Assembly (NCBI GenBank): GCA_944392425.1
Contig: CALXWM010000006.1
Location: 1-46,430 of the forward strand
Reading direction: 5' to 3'
DNA length: 46,430 nucleotides
DNA from: an uncultured Clostridia bacterium
Lineage (GTDB): Bacteria > Bacillota > Clostridia > TANB77 > CAG-508
The position numbers and the translations under genes are program-made. Shown here one piece after another: positions 33,268-43,072 of the stretch (the first letter of the stretch is position 1; every line of letters begins with the position of its first letter). The notes under the pieces are model-generated. The model saw only the letters and a program-made list of their open reading frames with translations, did not search any database and had not been told where the DNA came from.

Positions 33268-34407
33268 TTACACAAATTCTTCCCAAACCAAATTTGCTAA
33301 GTCCAAACCTTTTTTAGTCAATCTAATATTAATGCCATTTGATTCTATTAATCCTTCGTTTGTTAATTTTGTAATTTCTTTATTATATTTAAATATTGGT
33401 ATTGTTCCAAACTTTTTTCTAAATTGATTTATACTTACACCTGTGATTTTTCTAAGTCCTAAAAGCATATACTCTTTCATCATTGTTTCTCTATCTTGCT
33501 TTTCTTCTACTATGTAATTCTTCTTAAATTGACCATTTTGCACATTTTCTACATATTTTTCAATACTTGATATATTAGTATACCTTATTTCATTTTCATA
33601 TGAACTTGCAGATACGCCAAATCCTTTATATTCTTTTTGATTCCAACAATCCAGATTGTGCTTTGACCTAAAAAGTGGTTTTGCAAAGTTTGATATTTCA
33701 TAATGCAAATATCCATTTTCCTCTAATTTTCTTTTTGCAAACCAATACATATATCTTTCTATTTCTTCATCAGGTAATTTTAGTTCTCCTGAATTTATTT
33801 TCTTTTCTAGAGGAGTATTGGGTTCTACTATAAGTGAATAAACCGAAATATGTGTTAGTCTTAGATTTATTAGTACATTCAAAGTTTCTTCCACATCATA
33901 TATGGTTTGATTTGGAAGTCCTATCATACAATCTGCACTTATGTTTGAAAATCCTATAGTATTTGCAAGTCTTAATGTTTCTAAAAAATCTTCAAAATCA
34001 TGTACCCTACCTAATTGTTTTAATAATTTATCATTTGTACTTTGCAAACCAATACTTAGTCTATTAATTCCTGCTTTATAGTAAGTGTTTAGTTTTCTTC
34101 TATTTACTGTTCCTGGATTTATTTCTATTGTTATTTCAGCATTTGGTATTATTTCGAAATTACTTCTTATAGTTTCTATTATTTCTTTTATGTACTTTTC
34201 TTTTATATATGATGGAGTTCCACCGCCAATGTATATTGTTTTTATTAATACATCTTTATTTTGTTTTGCATATTCTTCTATTTCTTTTTTTACTGCTTTT
34301 ATGTATGGTTCAATGCAATCATCTTTTTGTGCAAATGAATTAAAATCACAATAAATGCATTTACTTTTACAAAACGGAATATGCAAATAAAAACCTAACT
34401 CTTTCAT
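33268..34407 (-). CDS. hemW: radical SAM heme chaperone HemW
   Basis: HemW is a HemN-like radical SAM protein proposed to deliver heme to target proteins. It has GFYLHIPFCKSKCIYCDFNS with the three cluster cysteines C13, C17, C20 (CxxxCxxC) and TIYIGGGTPSYI. The HemN_C part ends with the ARG/LTKKGLDLANLVWEEF block. At 379 aa it matches HemW and lacks the extra N-terminus of true HemN. The ATG at 34407 has AAGGAAC about 11 bases upstream. Repeat A2 fills the gap to whiA upstream. HemW is often mis-annotated as coproporphyrinogen oxidase. Confidence 0.93.
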   Translation of the reverse strand: MKELGFYLHIPFCKSKCIYCDFNSFAQKDDCIEPYIKAVKKEIEEYAKQNKDVLIKTIYIGGGTPSYIKEKYIKEIIETIRSNFEIIPNAEITIEINPGTVNRRKLNTYYKAGINRLSIGLQSTNDKLLKQLGRVHDFEDFLETLRLANTIGFSNISADCMIGLPNQTIYDVEETLNVLINLRLTHISVYSLIVEPNTPLEKKINSGELKLPDEEIERYMYWFAKRKLEENGYLHYEISNFAKPLFRSKHNLDCWNQKEYKGFGVSASSYENEIRYTNISSIEKYVENVQNGQFKKNYIVEEKQDRETMMKEYMLLGLRKITGVSINQFRKKFGTIPIFKYNKEITKLTNEGLIESNGINIRLTKKGLDLANLVWEEFV

Positions 34408-34433
34408 TTTAAGTTAATGTTCCTTTCTATCAA

Positions 34434-34556
34434 GCCGGAAAAGAATTGCTCTTTTTACTAGGCGTTCAAAAAAGAAATACCGGAGTCGTATGTTGCTATA
34501 CGGTGAGGATTTTCTTTTGTAGAACAACGACGTAAAAAGTCAATTATTTTTCAGCC
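34434..34556. repeat. family A inverted-repeat element, copy A2
   Basis: The arms AGCCGGAAAAGAATTG and CAATTATTTTTCAGCC pair, with CTTTTTAC/GTAAAAAG inward (in A1/A3 this is TTTTGGC/GCCAAAA, a compensatory difference). The interior hairpin is GTCGTAT-GTTGCT-ATACGG inside AAAGAAA/TTTTCTTTT. The right arm overlaps the last codon and stop of whiA. Confidence 0.8.
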
Positions 34557-35381
34557 AGACTTAAGTTCTTTTGCTACTTCTTCAATCGCCTTCATTCTAT
34601 GATTAACGCCTGATTTACTAATTGGCTTTTCAAGCATTTTTCCAAGCTCTGTTAAGGACGCCTCAGGATTTTTTAATCTCAGCTCAGCAAGTTCTCTTTC
34701 GCCTTCATTTAAGTCTTTCCATTTATTCTTTTTTTTAATTAGTTTTATATCTTCTATTTGTTTAACTGCTGTTTGAATTACTTTATTTAAGTTTGCTGTT
34801 TCGCAGTTTACGCGTCTATTTACATTATTTCTAACATCGTGTATGACTCTATATTCTTCAAATTTGAGCACACTACTCTTTGCTCCAATAAAAGCTAAAA
34901 ACTTTGATATTTCTTCTCCATCTTTAATATATACAATGTAGTTTTTAGCTCTTTGTAAGATTTTGCTGTTTATTTCAAAATGATTTAATATATGGTTTAC
35001 TTTTGATGCGTTTTCTTCTGCTTGAAATACAATTTCTAGATGATATTTACTTTTAGGATCCGTTATAGAACCCGCTCCCATAAAGCTCCCTCTTACAATT
35101 GCTTTTGCTTCCTCTACATCATTTATATCTTGTTCAATTTCAATCTTATTTTTAGTTGTTATGCAAAATTTATTTCCTTGCATTTCTATTTTAAAATCTT
35201 CAAGTCCACTATTGCTCAAAAGTTTGCTAAATCTATTTATGTTGTATTCATTTTCTGTAGTAAATTTATTTGAATTTGCCGTTAACAAATAACCTTGTAA
35301 TTCATATTTTACAAGGTCTTTATTTGATAGATTATTTAGTTTGCTTAATTCTTCTTTTACTTTTTTCGAAAAAGATTCCAA
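34551..35381 (-). CDS. whiA: WhiA-family DNA-binding protein
   Basis: WhiA combines an N-terminal LAGLIDADG-like domain with a C-terminal helix-turn-helix; in Firmicutes it affects cell division and chromosome segregation. The start is ESFSKKVKEELSKL, followed by LKNPEASLTELGKMLEKPIS and KSGVNHRMKAIEEVAKEL, the conserved HTH block. Nuclease-like catalytic residues are degenerate as in the family. The start is TTG at 35381 with AGGAGGA 7 bases upstream, 2 bp from the prmC stop, so the genes are coupled. Its final codons lie in the arm of repeat A2. Confidence 0.94.
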   Translation of the reverse strand: MESFSKKVKEELSKLNNLSNKDLVKYELQGYLLTANSNKFTTENEYNINRFSKLLSNSGLEDFKIEMQGNKFCITTKNKIEIEQDINDVEEAKAIVRGSFMGAGSITDPKSKYHLEIVFQAEENASKVNHILNHFEINSKILQRAKNYIVYIKDGEEISKFLAFIGAKSSVLKFEEYRVIHDVRNNVNRRVNCETANLNKVIQTAVKQIEDIKLIKKKNKWKDLNEGERELAELRLKNPEASLTELGKMLEKPISKSGVNHRMKAIEEVAKELKSG

Positions 35382-35383
35382 CT

Positions 35384-36208
35384 TTAAATCCTCCTATTCC
35401 ATACTACAACTCTGCTATTTCCTGCATAATCTTTAATACATTTTGAGTTTTTAAATAAATTTGTTACTGCCTGTCCTTGGTCATAGCCAATTTCCATTAA
35501 AATCACACCGTTTTTGTTTAAATGTTTAGGCCCTTCTTTAGCAATAATCTTATAAAAATCAAGTCCATCTTTTCCTCCATCTAATGCCAATTTGGGCTCA
35601 TTTTGTACTTGTTTAGAAAGTTTTCTTATCTCTTCCGTCTTAATATATGGTGGATTTGAAGTAATAACATCAAATGTTTCTGAAATATTTTCAAACATGT
35701 TTGATTCTATAAAATTTATTTTTACTTTGTTATTATTTGCATTTTTTTGTGCAATTTTTAAAGCATTTTTGCTAATATCTGAAGCAAATACCTGAACTTC
35801 TGGCAAATATTTTTTTATGCTAATTGCTATTGCACCGCTTCCAGTACACAAATCTAAAACTTTCATATTACCCAAGTCAAATTTATTTTTTATTCCTAAT
35901 TCAGTAATATTTTTGATGACCGTTTCAACTAATATTTCTGTATCCGGCTGTGGAATTAAAACATTTTCATCCACATAAAAACTTAACCCCATAAAATATT
36001 GTTGATTAGTTATATATTGTAGAGGATAACCTTCTGTAATTTTATTAATACAATTAATTAATTCATTTTCTTGCATTTTTGATAATTGTGTATTTGCGTT
36101 TGCTATTATATAACTTTCTTCTTTTTGCAAAATATATTTTAAAAGTATTTTTGCTTCTATGTTATCCATAAATTGTCTTGCATGCAGTAAGGCCTCTTTA
36201 ATTGTCAT
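35384..36208 (-). CDS. prmC: peptide chain release factor methyltransferase
   Basis: PrmC N5-methylates the glutamine of the GGQ motif in release factors RF1 and RF2. The N-terminal helical domain is followed by the SAM fold with VLDLCTGSGAIAISI (about 118-132) and the catalytic NPPY (185-188). Length 274 aa is normal. ATG at 36208 has AAGGAAGCAAAT upstream. prfA, the usual neighbour, is not present; it is coupled to whiA instead. Confidence 0.95.
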   Translation of the reverse strand: MTIKEALLHARQFMDNIEAKILLKYILQKEESYIIANANTQLSKMQENELINCINKITEGYPLQYITNQQYFMGLSFYVDENVLIPQPDTEILVETVIKNITELGIKNKFDLGNMKVLDLCTGSGAIAISIKKYLPEVQVFASDISKNALKIAQKNANNNKVKINFIESNMFENISETFDVITSNPPYIKTEEIRKLSKQVQNEPKLALDGGKDGLDFYKIIAKEGPKHLNKNGVILMEIGYDQGQAVTNLFKNSKCIKDYAGNSRVVVWNRRI

Positions 36209-36292
36209 ATTTGCTTCCTTTCAAAATTTTGTATAATAATTTTATATAATATTTCTAAAATTCCCTAATAATTGCAAACTGATTTTTATAAT

Positions 36293-37138
36293 TTACTCAA
36301 CCCTAATAAACTTCACTAAATTAGTATTTTCAATATTTTTTATAATTTTTCCATCATAAATACTGGCACCGCTCATATTATCTTCTATTGGAATGTCTAT
36401 ATATATTGTTGCAACATATTTTTGATTATAATTATTTATAATTGTAATTGTAAAAGAAAGTGTACATTCCATTTGACTAATAAGTATTCCTCCTTTTCTA
36501 AGAAGGCTACCATCATAGGTAAGTGGTGTGGAAATATCTGAAATTATAGTATTTTCTTCCATATTTGTATTTACATATTCTAGTGTAATAGGGTTTTGAC
36601 AATTACTATAAATTGTAGGCTCACTATAATCTGCCTCTCCCGAATTTACAACTTTAAACTCTAAAGAATCATTTATTTTATTTTCTTCTAAATTTGTTAG
36701 TTTTGCAAAATCATTAACATTTTTATAATATAGACTTGGCGTACCACTTTGTAAATCATTAAATTTTACATTATCAATTGTTAGCTCTTTGATTGTATTT
36801 TCATAAGTTACGCCCTCTTCAGATCTATTATTTATGTACAATGCTATATCTGTAAACTGAAACAAGTTTAAATCCCATACTGGTTTTGTGGTTTCATTAC
36901 TTGTTGCATCTGCACTACTATATAAGTAAATTCTGTCAATACTAAAAACAGTTTTAGAATTTAGTCTTGTTAGTCCATCTACATAGTTTGAAAATTCTTC
37001 ATTAGCCTTATAAATACCTATAATATATACGATTGTTACAATACATACTACTAGTAAAGCAATTGTTATAATTAATTTTGTTATAAATTTATTTCTTTTT
37101 CTAGTCTTTTCATCTATTATTAAAGATTTCTTTTTCAT
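36293..37138 (-). CDS. hypothetical single-pass membrane protein with extracytoplasmic domain
   Basis: I do not recognise this 281 aa protein. A basic N-terminus (MKKKSLIIDEKTRKRNKF) and one membrane segment (about 20-42) place the remainder outside the membrane. That part is mostly beta-strand and Thr/Ser/Asn-rich (SNCQNPITLEYVNTNMEENT, then LTYDGSLLRKGGILISQM), suggesting an Ig-like or similar fold. It has no cysteine pairs or catalytic motif. Start 37138 is preceded by GGAGGAACACTT; an upstream in-frame ATG lacks an SD. It lies between prmC and the divergent 6S RNA gene. Confidence 0.7.
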   Translation of the reverse strand: MKKKSLIIDEKTRKRNKFITKLIITIALLVVCIVTIVYIIGIYKANEEFSNYVDGLTRLNSKTVFSIDRIYLYSSADATSNETTKPVWDLNLFQFTDIALYINNRSEEGVTYENTIKELTIDNVKFNDLQSGTPSLYYKNVNDFAKLTNLEENKINDSLEFKVVNSGEADYSEPTIYSNCQNPITLEYVNTNMEENTIISDISTPLTYDGSLLRKGGILISQMECTLSFTITIINNYNQKYVATIYIDIPIEDNMSGASIYDGKIIKNIENTNLVKFIRVE

Positions 37139-37299
37139 AAGTGTTCCTCCAAATAATTTATACCATAGTGATGAAATTTTTTCAATATTTTTTATTTGCA
37201 ATACTTAAATATTTAACTAAAATTCTATTGCCTTTTTAATTAAAATATGGTATTCTATATATGATGAATCTTTTAATACAGAAGTTCATTAGTGGTAAA

Positions 37300-37490
37300 T
37301 ATAACCCTGCGTGGTACGTGTAGACTGGAATTTTAGAACCAACAAATTAGATTAAAGGGAGTCCGCCTTTGAATGTGGCGTGTATGCTTGCTTTTCAAGT
37401 GAGAAACCCAGGAGCATTCAACAAGACACCCACCTGTGAAAACAGGCTCTTAAAATTTCTCTCATCTTACGGCTAATGTGGGGTATTTTT
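37300..37490 (+). ncRNA. ssrS: 6S RNA
   Basis: The RNA mimics an open promoter and sequesters sigma-A RNA polymerase in stationary phase. The closing helix is ACCCTGCGT with ATGTGGGGT; the next stem is GGAATTTTAGAACC with GGCTCTTAAAATTTC. The central part has GAATGTGGCG, GCATTC and CACCCACCTGTGAAAACAGG, which line up with the order of blocks in E. coli 6S (GAATGTGGCG, then ACATTCACCTTGAACCAAGG, then CGGCATCTCGG). A T-rich stretch follows at 37485. A possible promoter is TTGCCT-17-TATTCT at 37228-37256, implying a 5' leader to be processed. The ends are approximate. Confidence 0.82.
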
Positions 37491-37534
37491 TATTTTTGCC
37501 TAATTTTTTGCTATTTTTTTATTAAAAAACACTA

Positions 37535-38347
37535 TTAGACAATAATTTTTCTTTTTAATTCTTTATTTTTTATCTCGCCTACGCCAATAAATTTATCTTT
37601 ATCATATACTCTAACTAGTCCATCTTTTAAGTTAGTTTTTATTTTTACACCGTTTATAAATTTGCTTAGTTCTTTGTCTTTTAATTCATATTCCAGCTCA
37701 TTTTTTAGTGTTTCTTCAATTGAAAATATCTTTCCTACATCTTCTAAAGTAAAGTTTCCAACTCTGGTTCTTCTTAGGCTACTCATATATCCTACTGTGC
37801 CTAGTTTTTCTGCAATATCTTCACACAAAGTTCTAATATATGTACCTTTAGAGCAGTGTACTTTAAATGTTATATTGTTTTCTTTTATTTCTATCAAATT
37901 AATTTCAAAGATAGTTACTTTTCTAGGTTTTATTTCAATTTTTTCTCCGCTTCTTGCATACTCATAAAGCTTTTTCCCATTAACTTTTATTGCTGAATAT
38001 TTTGGTGGAATTTGACTAATTTTTCCTTCAAATGATTTTAAAGTTTCATTAACATATTTTTCATTAAGTTCAGGAACTTTTTTTGTTTCGATAATTTTTC
38101 CTTCACTATCGCCAGTATCTCTTTTTTCACCTAAGCTCAATGTTGCTACATATTCTTTATCATGGTTCATTAGATAATCTGACAATTTAGTAGCTTCTCC
38201 AACAAGTATAGTAAGAACTCCTGTTGCCATTGGATCTAATGTTCCTGTATGTCCTACTTTTTTTATGTTGTATTCTTTTCTTATTTTTCTGATTTCGTCA
38301 AATGATGTATTTCCTTTTACTTTATCTACTACTATTACGCCATTCAT
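37535..38347 (-). CDS. truB: tRNA pseudouridine(55) synthase
   Basis: TruB makes pseudouridine 55 in the T loop of tRNAs. The catalytic Asp38 is in KVGHTGTLDPMATGVL, followed by KEYVATLSLGEKRDTGDSEG and QIPPKYSAIKVNGKKLYEYAR. The C-terminal PUA-like domain is short. ATG at 38347 has AAAGAGGGATATTA upstream. It closes the rimP operon; ribF, the usual next gene, is replaced by the 6S RNA gene. Repeat A3 separates it from nrnA. Confidence 0.95.
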   Translation of the reverse strand: MNGVIVVDKVKGNTSFDEIRKIRKEYNIKKVGHTGTLDPMATGVLTILVGEATKLSDYLMNHDKEYVATLSLGEKRDTGDSEGKIIETKKVPELNEKYVNETLKSFEGKISQIPPKYSAIKVNGKKLYEYARSGEKIEIKPRKVTIFEINLIEIKENNITFKVHCSKGTYIRTLCEDIAEKLGTVGYMSSLRRTRVGNFTLEDVGKIFSIEETLKNELEYELKDKELSKFINGVKIKTNLKDGLVRVYDKDKFIGVGEIKNKELKRKIIV

Positions 38348-38375
38348 TATTAATATCCCTCTTTATATAAAAATC

Positions 38376-38498
38376 GTTGAAAAAGAATTAAATTTTGGCA
38401 AGGAAAGCAAATTTGAAATTTATGAGGCGTACTTAGCTGTACGTTGATTAAATTTCAAATGAAGCTTGACACCGCCAAAATTGTAATTATTTTTCAAC
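38376..38498. repeat. family A inverted-repeat element, copy A3
   Basis: The arms TTGAAAAAGAATT...TTTTGGC and GCCAAAA...AATTATTTTTCAA pair. The interior is a second hairpin, TTTGAAATTTA-TGA-GGCGTAC with GTACGTT-GAT-TAAATTTCAAA, around TTAGCT. The right end stops five bases before the nrnA stop codon. Confidence 0.8.
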
Positions 38499-38502
38499 TC
38501 AC

Positions 38503-39456
38503 CTATTTTAATTGAAGTTTTATTTCTTTTAGCAATTTTTCTTTTATTTGTTCTACTGTTCCTTGCATAGTTGCACCTGCTGCATGTACGTGACCACCGC
38601 CACCAAACATCAAGCATACGTCTGAAACATTTACATAGTCATTTGATCTTGCTGAAACTCTCATTCCTTCGTCTATTTCACGTAAAAATATAGATACTTC
38701 TACTCCTTCTATATTTCTACCTTCATTAACTAAGCCTTCATTATCTCCATCTTCAGCATTTACTTTTTCTTCATCTTTTTTGGTTATGTATGAAAATGCA
38801 ACTTTGCCATCTTCTAAGAATTCCATTCTTTGAAGTGCTATTTTTCTTAATTCAAAGTTTCCTTTTGTATGAGTTGCAAATACTTTTTTGTAAATTTTTG
38901 AAATGTTTACTCCTGAAGTTAGAAGTTCTGCTGCTATTTCAAAAGTTTCTTTTGAAACAGCTGAGTATTGGAATCCACCTGTGTCTGTTATTATACCTGT
39001 CATTAAGCATGTTCCTATTTCCGGTGTTATTTCTATATTATAGTAGTTAAATAGAACATATAATACTTGTGCACATGCTGGAGAGCCTAATTCTACATAG
39101 TTTAAATCTCCATACATATCGTTTGTGCTATGATGGTCTATAACAATTCTTGTTTTTGCATCTTCAAAATAGTTTGCCCATCCATTTAGTAATTTAATTG
39201 TTGCACAGTCTAAAGATATTGCCAAATCATAACTTTGCTTGCTTGCCTCTTTTTTTACTTCATCTGCACATGGTAAAAAATTATAAATTCTAGGCATTTT
39301 TGGTATTACTACCTCTACATTTTTTCCTGCCTGTTTTAATGCAATATATACGGCTAAACTTGAACCTATTGCATCTCCATCAGGATTGTTGTGTGTTAAT
39401 ATTACAATGTCATTTGCTTTTTTTATTTCCTTTAATATTTCATCTAAAGTTGACAT
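38503..39456 (-). CDS. nrnA: DHH-family nanoRNase / pAp phosphatase
   Basis: NrnA degrades 2-5 nt RNAs and pAp. The DHH motifs are THNNPDGDAIGSSL (NPDGD 24-28) and IVIDHHSTND (DHH 107-109). The DHHA1 domain ends with MFGGGGHVHAAGATMQG. The position between rbfA and truB is conserved in Firmicutes. ATG at 39456 has AAAAAGGAGATAAT. At 317 aa its length is normal. Confidence 0.94.
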   Translation of the reverse strand: MSTLDEILKEIKKANDIVILTHNNPDGDAIGSSLAVYIALKQAGKNVEVVIPKMPRIYNFLPCADEVKKEASKQSYDLAISLDCATIKLLNGWANYFEDAKTRIVIDHHSTNDMYGDLNYVELGSPACAQVLYVLFNYYNIEITPEIGTCLMTGIITDTGGFQYSAVSKETFEIAAELLTSGVNISKIYKKVFATHTKGNFELRKIALQRMEFLEDGKVAFSYITKKDEEKVNAEDGDNEGLVNEGRNIEGVEVSIFLREIDEGMRVSARSNDYVNVSDVCLMFGGGGHVHAAGATMQGTVEQIKEKLLKEIKLQLK

Positions 39457-39482
39457 ATTATCTCCTTTTTCAAATTAATATC

Positions 39483-39615
39483 TGCTCCAATATACATTCT
39501 CTCTCATTTCGCCACGCGGGTCGCTCGAACAAGTCTCGCTCCAGCTCGCACGTTACGCTCCGCTCCTACGTCGCCTGCGCTCACTTGAAATGTTCGAGAA
39601 CATATATTGGAGCTT
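39483..39615. repeat. family B inverted-repeat element, copy B5
   Basis: The arms GCTCCAATATACATTCTC and GAGAACATATATTGGAGC pair. Read on the minus strand its interior is GTGAGCGCAGGCGACGTAGG, AGCGGAGCGTAACGTGC, then GAGCTGGAGCGAG and GCGACCCGCG, nearly identical to B2. Orientation is opposite to B1-B3. Confidence 0.8.
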
Positions 39616-39635
39616 TTAATAATTGGTAAATATAT

Positions 39636-39992
39636 TTATTTTTCATCCTTTTTTAATTCTCTAAGTATTGCGTCAATTTTCTCCCCATATTCAATTGAAT
39701 CGTCATATTCGAATACTAGTTCTGGTGTAATTCTTAAATTTACTGTCTGTGCAACTCTACTTCTTATAAAACCTGCACTTTCTTTTAGTCCGCTTAAAGT
39801 TTTACTTAAATTTTTAGGATTAAGAATACTTACATAAACTTTAGCATACTTAAGGTCAGGGGTTACCTTGACCTTAGTTACGCTAATCATACCAGTTACA
39901 TCTGGATTTTTCAATTCATAATTTATAACTTGGCTTATTTCTTTTTTCAATTCTTCATTAACTCTACCAAGTCTATTTGTATTTTTAGCCAT
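39636..39992 (-). CDS. rbfA: ribosome-binding factor A
   Basis: RbfA assists 30S maturation near the 16S 5' helix. The 118 aa protein begins AKNTNRLGRVNEELKKEISQ, with the KH-like core VTGMISVTKVKVTPDLKYAK and TPELVFEYDDSIEYG. ATG at 39992 has AAAGAGGTTAGATACA. It follows infB in the rimP operon with a 66 bp gap; repeat B5 separates it from nrnA. Confidence 0.95.
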   Translation of the reverse strand: MAKNTNRLGRVNEELKKEISQVINYELKNPDVTGMISVTKVKVTPDLKYAKVYVSILNPKNLSKTLSGLKESAGFIRSRVAQTVNLRITPELVFEYDDSIEYGEKIDAILRELKKDEK

Positions 39993-40058
39993 TGTATCTA
40001 ACCTCTTTTTTATTTGCCTTTTATATTAAAGGCATTTATTGTTTTTTTGAAGCAATTA

Positions 40059-42965
40059 TTATCTTTTTACCTCTTCTTGAATATAAGCTTCTATGATATC
40101 TCCTTCTTTTACATCATTGTAATCCTGAATTTGAATACCACATTCAAAGCCTTTTGAAACTTCTTTTGCATCATCTTTAAATCTCTTTAAAGATACTAAT
40201 TTGCCATCATGTATAACAACGCCTTCTCTTATTACTCTTACTCCTGCATTTCTTTCTAGTTTTCCGTCTAATACGAAACATCCGGCAATTGTTCCTACAT
40301 TAGAAATTCTAAATGTTTGTCTTACTTCTGCATTACCTATGTTCTTTTCAACATATACAGGTGCAAGCATACCTTTCATTGCATCTTCTACATCTTCTAG
40401 TGCTTGATAAATTACAGAATATTGTTTTATTTCTACTCCATCTTTTTCTGCTAATTGTTTAGCAGCTCCTACTGGTCTTACATTAAATGCTATAATTATT
40501 GCTTTTGCTGCTTTTGCAAGTTGTACATCAGATTCTGTAACACCACCTGCATTTGAATGAATAACTTTAACCTTAACTTCATCATTTGAAAGTTTTTCAA
40601 GTGAACTTTTCATTGCTTCTGCTGTACCTTGTACATCTGTTTTTACAATTATATTAAGTTGTTTTAAGTCTTCACTTTCCATTTTTTCAAATAAGTTATC
40701 TAAAGTTACTACATCATTATTTGCAATTGATTTTTCTCTTGAAGCTAGTTTTCTTTGTTCTATTAAGTGTTTAGCTGTTTTTTCATCTTTAACTTCATAG
40801 AATATATCTCCTGCTTCTGGTACCTCAGTTAAACCTGTTACTTCAACTGGTGTTGATGGACCAGCCTCTTTTACCTTTTTACCTTTGTCATTTTTCATTG
40901 TTCTTATTCTACCAATTGCATTTCCAACTATTATTCTATCTCCAACATTTAATGTTCCTCTTTGTACAAGCATTGATGCAATTGGTCCTTGAGCTTTGTC
41001 TAGTCGTGCTTCTATAACTGCACCTTTAGACTGTTTATTAGGATTTGCTCTTAAATTTAGCATATCTGCTTCTAATAATACCATTTCTAGTAAATTGTCT
41101 ATATTAATATGTTTTAAAGCTGATATTGGAACATATATTGTATCTCCGCCCCATTCTTCTGGAACCAAGTCATACTTCATAAGTTCTTGCTTTACTCTGT
41201 CTGGATTTGCTCCTGGTAAATCTATTTTGTTAATAGCAACTATTATTGGAATATTTGCAGATTTTGCATGGTTTATAGCTTCTACTGTTTGAGGCATAAC
41301 ACCGTCATCTGCTGCTACAACTAATATTGCTATATCTGTGATTTGAGCACCTCTTGCACGCATACTTGTAAAAGCTTCATGTCCTGGTGTATCTAAGAAT
41401 GTAATTTCTCTACCATTTACATTTACCTTATATGCACCAATGTGTTGCGTAATTCCACCAGCTTCTCCTTCTATAACATTTGTTTTTCTAATTGCGTCTA
41501 AAAGTGATGTTTTACCATGGTCAACGTGTCCCATAACTACAACTACTGGTGGACGAGGTTGTAAGTCTTCTTCTTTATCTTCTGAATCATCAAATAAAAT
41601 GTCTTCGTCCTTAACTTCTTCTTTTTTGTTTGCAGTTACTCCGAAACTATCTGCTACTAAATAAGCTGTGTCAAAGTCTATAGTTTGGTTTATTGTTGCC
41701 ATTATACCTAAATCAAATAACTTTTTAATAACCTCTGAACTTGTTTTCTTTAAGTCTACCGCTAAATCTTTAACTGTAATATTTTCAGGTATAGTAATTT
41801 CTTTTAAGTCAAAGATTTTTTGCTTATTTCTTTCCTCGTCTTTTTTAGGTTTTCTTTTATTTCTTTTACCTCTTACAGTTGTTAAATCATAATAATCAAG
41901 CATTCCACCTTCTTGGTCTTCAAACATGTTAGATAATCTATCTACTTGTTTTAAGTTTCTTAATTTATCTTCGTTGAAATTATCTTCCTCGTCGCCTCTT
42001 CTATTTCTTCTTTTCTTGTCATCTTGATTATTATATCTGTTTGCTTTTTGCTTATCTATTATTCTTGTACTGTAATCTCTTTGATTGCTCTTTTCTGGTA
42101 TTTCAGTAGACATTATATCTTTAATATTTCTGTCTATGTTCTTATTGTTCATAGGTCTTTTGAAGTTATTGTTGCCATTGTTATTTTTAAAATTGTTATT
42201 ACCGAAACTATTGCCATTTCTATTGTTTCTGTTAAATCCGTGTTCTCCATTATTTTGATGATTATAATTATTACGTGAACCATTATTTCCACGATTATTA
42301 TATCCGCCATTATGAGAATTGTATCCAGTTTTCATATTTCGAGCATTATTATCAAAATTATTATTCTTTATATTATTTTTATTAAAATTAGCTTTTTGTT
42401 CTTGATTTACTTTTGTAACCGGATTTTGTTTTACATTTGATATTTGCTCTTTTTCTGGAGCTTCTTTATGTTCTTCTTTAACAGTTACTTTTTGCTTTGT
42501 TTTTACTTCTGGAATTTCTTGTTTTATTTCTTCCTTAACAGCTTTTTCTTGCTTTTTAGGTTCAACCTTTTTTTCTTCTTTTTTAGGTTTAATTCCGAAA
42601 AGCTCACTAACAGTCATAGGTTTTGTTGGCTTTTCTCTATATACTATATTATAATCTTTATTTCTTTTTTGATTAAAGCCTAAACCTGCTGTTTTTCTTT
42701 TTGCCTCTTCGATTTTTTTCTTTTCCTTTTCTGCATCTTCATCAGCTACTATAACTTCTCTTCTAATAATAACTTGACCTGTTGTTTTTACTTCTGATTT
42801 TTTTTCTTCTGATTTTACACTTTCTCTAATCCTATTAGCATCTTTTTCCTCAATTGCATTTAAGTGACTTGTAACTTTTAGTCCTAACTTATTTGCTATA
42901 TCTATCAATTCTTTGTTTTCCATTTTTAATTCTTTTGCTAATTCGTGTATTTTTATTTTACCCAA
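40059..42965 (-). CDS. infB: translation initiation factor IF-2
   Basis: IF-2 is the GTPase that places initiator tRNA on the 30S subunit. The N-terminal IF2_N motif is [20 protein letters not shown]. The G domain has [14 protein letters not shown] near residue 478, DTPGHEAF and NKID. C-terminal beta barrels end with the fMet-tRNA binding [20 protein letters not shown]. At 968 aa it is longer than average because of an Asn/Gly-rich linker (about 200-290). The start is TTG at 42965, with GGGGGTGATT ahead. No ylxR/ylxQ lies between nusA and infB. Confidence 0.96.
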   Translation of the reverse strand: MGKIKIHELAKELKMENKELIDIANKLGLKVTSHLNAIEEKDANRIRESVKSEEKKSEVKTTGQVIIRREVIVADEDAEKEKKKIEEAKRKTAGLGFNQKRNKDYNIVYREKPTKPMTVSELFGIKPKKEEKKVEPKKQEKAVKEEIKQEIPEVKTKQKVTVKEEHKEAPEKEQISNVKQNPVTKVNQEQKANFNKNNIKNNNFDNNARNMKTGYNSHNGGYNNRGNNGSRNNYNHQNNGEHGFNRNNRNGNSFGNNNFKNNNGNNNFKRPMNNKNIDRNIKDIMSTEIPEKSNQRDYSTRIIDKQKANRYNNQDDKKRRNRRGDEEDNFNEDKLRNLKQVDRLSNMFEDQEGGMLDYYDLTTVRGKRNKRKPKKDEERNKQKIFDLKEITIPENITVKDLAVDLKKTSSEVIKKLFDLGIMATINQTIDFDTAYLVADSFGVTANKKEEVKDEDILFDDSEDKEEDLQPRPPVVVVMGHVDHGKTSLLDAIRKTNVIEGEAGGITQHIGAYKVNVNGREITFLDTPGHEAFTSMRARGAQITDIAILVVAADDGVMPQTVEAINHAKSANIPIIVAINKIDLPGANPDRVKQELMKYDLVPEEWGGDTIYVPISALKHINIDNLLEMVLLEADMLNLRANPNKQSKGAVIEARLDKAQGPIASMLVQRGTLNVGDRIIVGNAIGRIRTMKNDKGKKVKEAGPSTPVEVTGLTEVPEAGDIFYEVKDEKTAKHLIEQRKLASREKSIANNDVVTLDNLFEKMESEDLKQLNIIVKTDVQGTAEAMKSSLEKLSNDEVKVKVIHSNAGGVTESDVQLAKAAKAIIIAFNVRPVGAAKQLAEKDGVEIKQYSVIYQALEDVEDAMKGMLAPVYVEKNIGNAEVRQTFRISNVGTIAGCFVLDGKLERNAGVRVIREGVVIHDGKLVSLKRFKDDAKEVSKGFECGIQIQDYNDVKEGDIIEAYIQEEVKR

Positions 42966-43072
42966 TCAAATCACCCCCTGCAATATTTTTGTTATATTTG
43001 TTTATGATAACTTTTTTCAACATTACACCTCTTATATTCTCTTAATTAACATTTTATGACTTTTTTATAAAA

